The notes beneath the pieces were generated by a model, which saw nothing but the letters and a program-made list of their open reading frames with translations, had not been told where the DNA came from and made no database searches. Position numbers and translations under genes: made by a program. A stretch of DNA of 38,389 bases from positions 1 to 38,389 of IMG/VR virus record IMGVR_UViG_3300007735_000700. One strand, 5' to 3'. This document shows, piece after piece, positions 33,520 to 38,389 of this stretch. The DNA comes from a virus. The stretch's first letter is position 1. Each line of letters opens with the position of its first letter.

Positions 33520-33701
33520 GGCTGGTCCGCCTTCGGCGCGTGCCGGCTCATGTTCACGATGCGGCAGACGGCTGCGGGGGAGATCCCGTGTGCGCGGGCG
33601 ACGTCGGCCTGCCGCGCACCCTCGGCCACGGTCTTGCGGATCTCGGCGGCGGTTTCCGCGCTGATGCGGATGCGGGTCGGCTTCTGCTCTTGTTCGGTCA
33701 T
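33516..33701 (-). CDS. Small helix-turn-helix protein, resolvase-type
   Basis: A 61-residue protein. Residues about 15-53 (AETAAEIRKTVAEGARQADV then ARAHGISPAAVCRIVNMSRH) form a helix-turn-helix of the Hin/resolvase C-terminal type, with the turn at GISPAAV. A Lys/Arg N-terminus precedes it. It lacks a catalytic domain, so it is probably a stand-alone DNA-binding regulator. It is coupled on both sides by 4-base overlaps. Confidence 0.7.
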   Translation of the reverse strand: MTEQEQKPTRIRISAETAAEIRKTVAEGARQADVARAHGISPAAVCRIVNMSRHAPKADQP

Positions 33702-33895
33702 CGTGTCTCCTTGTTGGTCCGTTCGCGCAGTATCCGGTACGCCCGGTCCACGCGAAGGATGATGTTGGTCTTTCCGACGTTTCGCTCGTTTGGCAGGATG
33801 GTGGCGATGCGCCGGCCGTCCGGGGTGACGAGGTATGCGACCTCGTTGCGGGTGAGCGACAGGGCGAGGGTGCCGACATCGTCTAGGTCACGCAT
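33698..33895 (-). CDS. Hypothetical beta-rich protein, faintly CsrA-like
   Basis: A 65-residue protein; the ATG at 33895 overlaps the methyltransferase stop (TGATG), while an in-frame ATG at 33919 would add eight residues. The sequence LALSLTRNEVAYLVTPDGRR, then IIILRVDRAYRILRER-like strand order (NIILRVDRAYRILRERTNKE), has the general layout of the RNA-binding CsrA fold, but the conserved Gly-Glu and Asn-Ala-Pro residues are absent. It may simply be a small beta protein. Function unknown. Confidence 0.5.
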   Translation of the reverse strand: MRDLDDVGTLALSLTRNEVAYLVTPDGRRIATILPNERNVGKTNIILRVDRAYRILRERTNKETR

Positions 33896-34881
33896 CAGAT
33901 TTCCACTTCTCGCTGGCATTCTTCGTGATTGCGCAAATTGACCAGCGTTCCCATCAATCCAAACCGACGCATGGAGATTTCCGCATACTCAGGATTGAGT
34001 TCGATCCCGACGTATCGCCTGCCGTTCGACAGCGAGACAAGCCCGGTCGTTCCTGCCCCGTTGAACGGGTCAAGCACCACGCCATCCGGCTTGCTCCCTG
34101 CAAGAATGCACGGAACAATCAGGTCTGTCGGGTATGTGGCGAAGTGCGCTTCTTTGCATGGCTTCGTGTTTACCGTCCACACCGATCTGCGATTTCTTGA
34201 TTCACCAACAATGGTGTCATGCTGAGAAAATCCAGCAGCCGTGGCGCCATACTTTCCTTTGGCATTGTTTTTTGCCGTATCTGGATTGCTTGCCTTGACT
34301 ACCGTTCCTGCACAAATCGCTGGTTCCGCGATTGCCTTGGCGTCGTAGTGATATCGCTCCGACTTTGACAGCAGGAAGATGTATTCGTGCGCCTTCGTGC
34401 AGCGGTCGGTAACGCTCTCCGGCATCGGGTTTGGCTTGTGCCAAATGATGTCTTGCCGCAAGTACCACCCGTCTGCTTGCAGGGCAAATGCCACCCGCCA
34501 CGGAATGCCGATCAAGTCCTTGGACTTCAGCCCTTCAGGAACCTTGCTGCCCCTGCCGCCGTACCGCTCGTCATTCGTGCAGTACTCGCCCTGTACGGAC
34601 TGCCGTACCTGATATGTGCGGTTTGCGGCATAGGTGTCGCCCAAATTCAGCCACAGCGTCCCATCATCGCGCAGCACGCGCCGAACCTCGCGGAACACGG
34701 CGACCATCTGCTGCACATACTCGTCCGGGGTTTGCTCCAGCCCGATCTGCCCTTCGTGGCCGTAGTCGCGCAAGCCGAAGTACGGCGGCGAAGTGACGCA
34801 GCAATCGACGCTGGCGTTCGGAAGCGTGGACAACACCCTGCGGCAATCACCGACAATGAGTTGGCTTGAGAGGTGTCTCAT
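33895..34881 (-). CDS. DNA methyltransferase, beta class (N4-cytosine or N6-adenine)
   Basis: A 328-residue enzyme that transfers methyl groups from S-adenosylmethionine to DNA. The catalytic motif TSPPYFGLRDY is at residues 30-40 (SPPY 31-34) and the cofactor motif DPFNGAGTTG at 271-280; this order defines the beta class. SPPY is commonest in N4-cytosine enzymes but occurs in N6-adenine ones. A target-recognition region lies between, including KPNPMPESVTDRCTKAHEYI. No restriction nuclease is adjacent, so it is an orphan enzyme that could protect phage DNA or regulate. It overlaps its upstream gene (ATGA). Confidence 0.92.
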   Translation of the reverse strand: MRHLSSQLIVGDCRRVLSTLPNASVDCCVTSPPYFGLRDYGHEGQIGLEQTPDEYVQQMVAVFREVRRVLRDDGTLWLNLGDTYAANRTYQVRQSVQGEYCTNDERYGGRGSKVPEGLKSKDLIGIPWRVAFALQADGWYLRQDIIWHKPNPMPESVTDRCTKAHEYIFLLSKSERYHYDAKAIAEPAICAGTVVKASNPDTAKNNAKGKYGATAAGFSQHDTIVGESRNRRSVWTVNTKPCKEAHFATYPTDLIVPCILAGSKPDGVVLDPFNGAGTTGLVSLSNGRRYVGIELNPEYAEISMRRFGLMGTLVNLRNHEECQREVEI

Positions 34882-35213
34882 TGCTGCCCTCCAGGCCCCT
34901 GCCGCTCAAGTTCGTCACGAACGTGATATGAGTCCAGGAGCGCGATCACCTCCTGCATGGGGAAGCCCGCAGGCACGGCGCCGTCCTTGATGGCAACGCC
35001 GTCGAGCTTGATCTCGGTCACCGACCACTCGCGCACCCGCATGAACTTCGTCGTGTGCCAGCGATTCCCGCCGACGTAGTCCTCGACCTCGTCCTCGACC
35101 CACTCCGCATCCACCGTCGCGGTCACGCCGTTCTCCGACAGGTATTCCCACATGGGATGTTCGCGTGGAAGCCAATCGCACATGACGTCGATGTTGTGTT
35201 CCTTGCGGATCAT
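34878..35213 (-). CDS. Hypothetical acidic protein, 111 residues
   Basis: The ATG at 35213 overlaps the upstream stop (ATGA) and has GGGGGAGG before it. An open frame continues to 35297 but the extra residues are out of character (Arg/Pro/His-rich). The protein has WLPREHPMWEYLSENGVTAT, an acidic patch (AEWVEDEVEDY) and FMRVREWSVTEIKLDGVAIK, suggesting a mixed alpha/beta domain. I do not recognise it; similar small proteins occur in phage replication operons. Confidence 0.6.
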   Translation of the reverse strand: MIRKEHNIDVMCDWLPREHPMWEYLSENGVTATVDAEWVEDEVEDYVGGNRWHTTKFMRVREWSVTEIKLDGVAIKDGAVPAGFPMQEVIALLDSYHVRDELERQGPGGQQ

Positions 35214-35527
35214 CGCGCCTCCCCCTTCCACCGCCACACGCGGATGAGCCGTCCGTGGGTGCTGGGCCGGCGGCTCTGCACGACCGCCCCGGTCCACTCA
35301 AACTTGCCGTCAAACACGCTGCCGGCGGCGTTGCCAAGGTCGGTGTAGTCAAGGCCGTTCTCGGCCATCATCAGCGCGACCTCGTCGGCGTTGACGGTTC
35401 CCTGCTGCTTCGCCACGAACGCGGCGAACCCGCGAGCCGTTGCCAGCAGCTCCTGCTTGTTCTCGGCGGCGAGCCACATCCCGGCATCGCGGCGGCGGCG
35501 GGCCTCTGCCTCATCGAACAGGTTCAT
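35210..35527 (-). CDS. Conserved phage early protein, 105 residues
   Basis: A 105-residue protein with a pattern I have seen in many phage early regions: AAENKQELLATARGFA, a winged-helix-like middle (NADEVALMMAENGLDYTDLG), NAAGSVFDGKFEWTGAVVQS and a basic end THGRLIRVWRWKG. The AAGSVF ... HGRLIRVW part suggests a nucleic-acid-binding winged helix, but no function is established. It overlaps both neighbours by 4 bases. Confidence 0.65.
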   Translation of the reverse strand: MNLFDEAEARRRRDAGMWLAAENKQELLATARGFAAFVAKQQGTVNADEVALMMAENGLDYTDLGNAAGSVFDGKFEWTGAVVQSRRPSTHGRLIRVWRWKGEAR

Positions 35528-35778
35528 CGGCTACCCCCGATCTTGCGGAGGTCGAGGATGCCGCAGTCCCGGAGGACGTAGCCCTCGCCGCGGCGATGCT
35601 CGAGGCGCACCCCGAACCACGAATCCGCACGGTCCACGATATGGCTGACCTGGCGGCGGCTGACACCCCAGCGGCGGGCGAGTTCCGCTCGGCTAGTCGG
35701 CTCACGGTTCAGGAGTGCGACCATCGTGCAGATGCGGCGAACGACGCTCGCGGTGCTGCGCTTTCCTACGGGATTCAC
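35524..35778 (-). CDS. Helix-turn-helix transcriptional regulator
   Basis: An 84-residue protein with a GTG start at 35778 overlapping the upstream stop. Residues about 14-50 (VRRICTMVALLNREPTSRAE then LARRWGVSRRQVSHIVDRAD) form a DeoR/HTH_11-type winged helix, with the recognition helix at SRRQVSHIV and a wing-like strand pair (VRLEHRRGEGYVLRD). It is the second gene of the minus-strand operon and so a natural candidate to bind the inverted repeats and leader blocks at 36054-36139. That link is inference. Confidence 0.75.
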   Translation of the reverse strand: MNPVGKRSTASVVRRICTMVALLNREPTSRAELARRWGVSRRQVSHIVDRADSWFGVRLEHRRGEGYVLRDCGILDLRKIGGSR

Positions 35779-36023
35779 AGCCGCACCTCCGTGTTGCCGT
35801 GCTGCGCGAGGAAGGCATCCTCGGCTTCGCCGAGTTCATCGGCGGCGTCGTACAGCTCTTGCACGTTGTCGATGTCAACGACGGCCATGCGCTCATGGGC
35901 GCGGACCACGCGGTGCGCGGTCGGCGTGTTGATCTGGCGAGCGCACTTCAGGAACAGGTCGCCAGGTCGGTTGCGGATCGTCTCGTCTGCGAGTGCTGCG
36001 TTCAACGTGATGCGGATGTGCAT
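35775..36023 (-). CDS. First gene of minus-strand operon, hypothetical 82 residues
   Basis: The ATG at 36023 is chosen because GAGAGG lies six bases before it; an in-frame ATG at 36047 would add eight residues and lose this site. The protein has MHIRITLNAALADETIRNRP, a middle RVVRAHERMAVVDIDNVQEL and an acidic C-terminal helix (ELYDAADELGEAEDAFLAQH). No family is recognised. As the first gene after the promoter it is probably made early. Confidence 0.6.
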   Translation of the reverse strand: MHIRITLNAALADETIRNRPGDLFLKCARQINTPTAHRVVRAHERMAVVDIDNVQELYDAADELGEAEDAFLAQHGNTEVRL

Positions 36024-36025
36024 TG

Positions 36026-36139
36026 GAATCCTCTCATTCGGTTGCACGGTTCAGGCAACGCGCCGGAACCTATGTCAACAGGTTACAGGGGTGTATATCG
36101 CCATGTCAAGACACAATCTTGAGGGATTCCGCCAAGATT
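36026..36139 (-). promoter_or_regulatory. Divergent control region: promoter, operator-like repeats, shared leader
   Basis: On the minus strand: -35 TTGACA (36104-36109), a 16-base spacer, -10 TGTAAC (36082-36087), then GGCGCGTTGCC (36054-36064) and GAGAGGATTC (36026-36035). A perfect TCAAGA-N5-TCTTGA palindrome (36106-36122) overlaps the -35, and AATCTTG-N11-CAAGATT (36115-36139) extends it, a likely repressor operator. A second TTGACA (36073-36078) lies downstream of the -10. I see no convincing plus-strand promoter for the 36186 gene here. Confidence 0.65.
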
Positions 36140-36185
36140 TCAGAAATAACGATTTGCAGCGGGGAACGGGTTACGCTAGGGCAGG

Positions 36186-37142
36186 ATGGCATCCTCGGCC
36201 AAACCAGCCGCGCCCAAGCTCATCCCGCAACGCGGGGGGAACGCGCCGCTGCCCTTCACGGTCACCGCCGAGAGCCGCAACATCCACACGGTCACGCTCG
36301 ACGCAGCGAGCCGAACGCAGGAATGGATGTTCCTGCTGACGAGCGACCGACACCACGACAACCCGCACACGAACCACGACCTCGAGCGCAAGCACCTCGA
36401 GGAGGCGGTCCAGCGCAAGGCCGGCATCCTGGACATGGGAGACAACGGCTGTCTGATGGAGGGAAGGCACGATCCACGGCGCGCTCGCCGCGGCATCCGG
36501 GAGGAACACATGGATGCTCCCGACTACCTCGACAGCGTGATCCGCCACGCCGCCGACTTCTACGGCCCCTACGCACGGAACTTCGTGGTCATCGGCAGGG
36601 GCAACCATGAGGACAGCGTCCTCAAGAACTGCGACACGGACTACACAGAGCGGCTCTGCGAACGAATGTCCATGCTGTCTGGACACAAGGTTCACGCCGG
36701 CGGCTACGGCGGCTGGGTGCGGTTCCAGGTGCAGATCAACAACGAGCGGTACGGCCTGTCCCTGAAGTATTTCCACGGCGCAGGCGGTGCCGCGCTGATG
36801 TCGCACGGAACGCTCAACGTGCGGCGCAACGCAGCCGTCATGCCTGACGCAGACATCATCTGCACGGGCCACATCCACAAGCGATGGATTCTGCCGATCA
36901 TGCGCGAGCGGCTCGTCGGCGACCGAGGCGGAGCTAGGGTCGTGCAGGACCGCCAGTGGCACATTTGCACGGGCAGTTACAAAGACGCCTTCGGGGACGG
37001 GCATTCGGGCTGGGAAGTGATGAAGGGCTTCCCGCCGAGCGATTCCGGCGGCGGCGTGTGGATGCGCCTGTATCTTGAGAAGCGCAGCGCGGAGGGCCGT
37101 ACACGCTACGGCCTCGTCCCGCAGTTCATCATGGCCGACTAA
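36186..37142 (+). CDS. Calcineurin-like metallophosphoesterase
   Basis: A 318-residue enzyme. Metal-binding motifs appear in family order: LTSDRHHD (D54, H56), ILDMGDNG (GDN 85-87), GRGNHED (GNHE 139-142), KYFHGAG (H197) and CTGHIHKRW (GHIH 228-231). The family cleaves phosphoester bonds in nucleotides, RNA or DNA and includes phage and Mre11-type nucleases; the substrate here is unknown. The ATG has GGGCAGG directly against it, an unusually short spacing. It diverges from the minus-strand operon and is followed by small genes on the same strand. Confidence 0.88.
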   Translation: MASSAKPAAPKLIPQRGGNAPLPFTVTAESRNIHTVTLDAASRTQEWMFLLTSDRHHDNPHTNHDLERKHLEEAVQRKAGILDMGDNGCLMEGRHDPRRARRGIREEHMDAPDYLDSVIRHAADFYGPYARNFVVIGRGNHEDSVLKNCDTDYTERLCERMSMLSGHKVHAGGYGGWVRFQVQINNERYGLSLKYFHGAGGAALMSHGTLNVRRNAAVMPDADIICTGHIHKRWILPIMRERLVGDRGGARVVQDRQWHICTGSYKDAFGDGHSGWEVMKGFPPSDSGGGVWMRLYLEKRSAEGRTRYGLVPQFIMAD

Positions 37143-37166
37143 CTGGCCGTTTCAGAAGGACAGATC

Positions 37167-37433
37167 ATGCCGACACCAGCCAAGGGCAAGCGATTCGTGA
37201 AGGTGGTCCGCAACCCCAAGACCGGGAGGCAGAACACCGTGTCCTACGGTCAGGCCGGCAAGGCAAAGGGCGGCGGCGACCGCATCAAGCCCGGGACCGC
37301 GAAGGGAGACGCCTACTGCGCCCGCAGCTTCGCGCAGATGAAGGCGCACCCCGCCGCGGCACGAAACCCAAACAGCCCGCTGCGGCTCTCCCGTGCGAAG
37401 TGGAAGTGCAGCGGCAAGACCTCGAGGAAGTGA
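37167..37433 (+). CDS. Small basic Cys-containing protein, 88 residues
   Basis: AGAAGGA precedes ATG 37167. The protein is strongly basic and shows the conserved phage pattern GTAKGDAYCARSFAQMKAHP followed by NSPLRLSRAKWKCSGKTSRK. This 'GDAYCARS ... LSRxKWKCxGxKS' signature recurs in small phage proteins of unknown function, often near DNA-metabolism or packaging genes. The two cysteines are spaced far apart and may bind a metal with other ligands. Nucleic-acid binding is plausible from charge only. Confidence 0.7.
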   Translation: MPTPAKGKRFVKVVRNPKTGRQNTVSYGQAGKAKGGGDRIKPGTAKGDAYCARSFAQMKAHPAAARNPNSPLRLSRAKWKCSGKTSRK

Positions 37434-37435
37434 AC

Positions 37436-37567
37436 ATGGCGAAGAAGAAGGCACGCGGCCTCTACGCGAACATCAACGCCCGCCGCAGGGCCGGCACCAG
37501 CCGCCCGAAGTCGAAGTCCACGGTCAGCGCGTCCGCGTGGAAGGCGATGAAGCGCGGGTTCAAGTGA
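37436..37567 (+). CDS. Small basic protein, 43 residues
   Basis: ATG at 37436, stop at 37565-37567. The product MAKKKARGLYANINARRRAG ... SAWKAMKRGFK is very basic and matches the 'GLYANIxARR' small-protein pattern common in phage genomes, where it is often found beside the GDAYCARS-type gene, as here (2-base gap). It is too short for a domain call; a nucleic-acid or virion-packing role is possible. Confidence 0.65.
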   Translation: MAKKKARGLYANINARRRAGTSRPKSKSTVSASAWKAMKRGFK

Positions 37568-37571
37568 TCCC

Positions 37572-37838
37572 ATGCGCGTCCTGCTCGGCGGGAAGTACTG
37601 GACGCTGCGGTTCTCGGGAAACCTGAAGGACTACGGCAGCATGGTCGATCCCGGCAACGCCGAGGGTCGGCTCATTCGCATCGGCACCTGGCAGGGGGAA
37701 CAGGACACGCTCGACACCGTGATCCATGAGGCGCTGCACTGCTCGCGCCCGGAGCTTGACGAGCAGGCCGTGGACTCAACGGCCCGCGACATCTCGCGCC
37801 TGCTTTGGCGGCTCGGATATCGCAGAAGTGGAACCTAA
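37572..37838 (+). CDS. Small zinc-protease-like protein (HExxH)
   Basis: An 88-residue protein with VIHEALHCSRPELDEQAVDS: HEALH is an HExxH zinc-binding motif, and the downstream E in ELDEQAV could be the third ligand, the minimal arrangement of small phage zincin-like proteins. The beginning (YWTLRFSGNLKDYGSMVDPG, GRLIRIGTWQGEQDTL) is the usual strand region and the end (ISRLLWRLGYRRSG) the closing helix. Whether it is an active protease is not known. Its stop interleaves with that of the convergent gene. Confidence 0.75.
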   Translation: MRVLLGGKYWTLRFSGNLKDYGSMVDPGNAEGRLIRIGTWQGEQDTLDTVIHEALHCSRPELDEQAVDSTARDISRLLWRLGYRRSGT

Positions 37839-38389
37839 ACTTCCCAGTAGACGCGCTCGCCGCGGCGGTAGTGCTGCATCTCGTCGGACTTCTTGAACGA
37901 GGTGAAGTGCTTGTCCAGCAGGCGGATGTAGTTGTTGGGATACAGCAGGTACTTCCCGTCGCTGCGCTCGATGAGGTTGAGCGGCTTGTGTTCCTGCGGG
38001 TAGCGCGAGAACCCGTCCGCCCAGTCGATGACGATGCCCGTGTGCGTTCCGCAGAAGCCCGGTCCCTTGCCGCTGCCCATCGCCATCATCCCCTCGAGGT
38101 ACTCGAGGTGGACGGCCTCAATGTGATCGCCCATCGCGCCCCAGGGCTGGAGGTCGCCGGGAGCATCGGGATTCGCCAGCGGCTTGACGCGGAACGCATC
38201 CGGTTCTGACCCGATCATGTGCAGCGGGACGCCGCACCACTCCGCGCCAGTCTCGAGCAGGACGTGTGCCATGACGATCTGCCCCGGCCGGCAGTACACG
38301 GCGTGCCAGATGGCTCGCGTCGTGCCGTCTGGCATCGTCGGCCCGAGCGCGGCGTTGTTGACATGGACGTAGAGATGGAACGGGAGGTT
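37835..38389 (-). CDS. Hypothetical protein, 5' end cut by window
   Basis: The frame stays open to the last base of the window, and the residues before the first ATG (38335), NLPFHLYVHVNNAALGPT, read like coding sequence, so the gene most likely starts outside. At least 184 residues are visible. It contains TRAIWHAVYCRPGQIVMAHV, MGDHIEAVHLEYLEGMMAMG, CGTHTGIVIDWADGFSRYPQ and a basic C-terminus. The many His and Asp residues would suit a metal or nucleotide site, but I recognise no family. It converges on the HExxH gene. Confidence 0.65.
   Translation of the reverse strand, partial: NLPFHLYVHVNNAALGPTMPDGTTRAIWHAVYCRPGQIVMAHVLLETGAEWCGVPLHMIGSEPDAFRVKPLANPDAPGDLQPWGAMGDHIEAVHLEYLEGMMAMGSGKGPGFCGTHTGIVIDWADGFSRYPQEHKPLNLIERSDGKYLLYPNNYIRLLDKHFTSFKKSDEMQHYRRGERVYWEV

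Noticed and set aside
36160-36185. Plus-strand promoter for the metallophosphoesterase
   Set aside because: TTGCAG and TACGCT are present but only 12 bases apart, too close for a sigma-70 promoter.
1-38389. tRNA genes, CRISPR arrays, insertion sequences and attachment sites
   Set aside because: No T-loop-like GGTTCGAATCC arms, no regularly spaced direct repeats, no transposase or integrase motifs were seen on either strand.

Overview
The window is a stretch of a tailed bacteriophage (or prophage) genome with a short-tailed, podovirus-type virion. The DNA is GC-rich, most codons end in G or C, and genes are packed with 1-4 base stop/start overlaps. The closest recognisable relatives are Bordetella phage BPP-1-like podoviruses (Bbp16- and Bbp19-like proteins next to the capsid gene) with a T7/Sf6-style head-tail connector and internal core. 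No integrase, DNA polymerase, RNA polymerase, tRNA or clear endolysin is present, so lifestyle and exact host cannot be fixed. The host is probably a high-GC bacterium.

Positions 1-30142 (plus strand) form the late region. It opens with a gene cut by the window edge, a 99-residue orphan, a small helix-turn-helix-like protein and a 49-residue basic protein. These lead into the packaging genes terS and terL. Next come a GNAT acetyltransferase, a small Ala/Gln-rich protein, an HNH endonuclease that looks inserted, the portal, a possible capsid staple protein, a Bbp19-like protein, scaffold, major capsid, a Bbp16-like cement protein and a small basic-tailed protein. A terminator-like hairpin follows, then tail tube A, nozzle, two internal core proteins and a 2587-residue polyvalent ejection protein. 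The receptor-binding block has two pectate-lyase-type tailspikes, a coiled-coil/membrane protein, a beta-rich protein, a lectin-like fibre and its small partner. It ends with a lipoprotein-like and a tiny membrane protein, which are the best lysis candidates.

Positions 30219-36139 (minus strand) are the early or middle region, convergent with the late genes and closed by a strong terminator at 30219-30270. Reading from its promoter near 36.1 kb downward, it holds two helix-turn-helix proteins, a beta-class DNA methyltransferase, a run of small coupled genes, a RusA resolvase, then a second promoter driving a Bet/RecT annealase and Gp157. The two promoters share three sequence blocks and the first is overlapped by inverted repeats, which suggests a common regulator.

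Positions 36186-38389 hold a divergent plus-strand group (metallophosphoesterase, two small basic proteins, a small HExxH protein) and a convergent minus-strand gene cut by the window end.

The most notable signals are the giant ejection protein carrying GNAT-like, ADP-ribosyltransferase-like and HExxH modules; complete absence of GTCGAC in the window although the other three NTCGAC hexamers are common; the shared promoter architecture; the HNH insertion with an AT-richer stretch running into the portal gene; and a Bet protein with an extra C-terminal domain.
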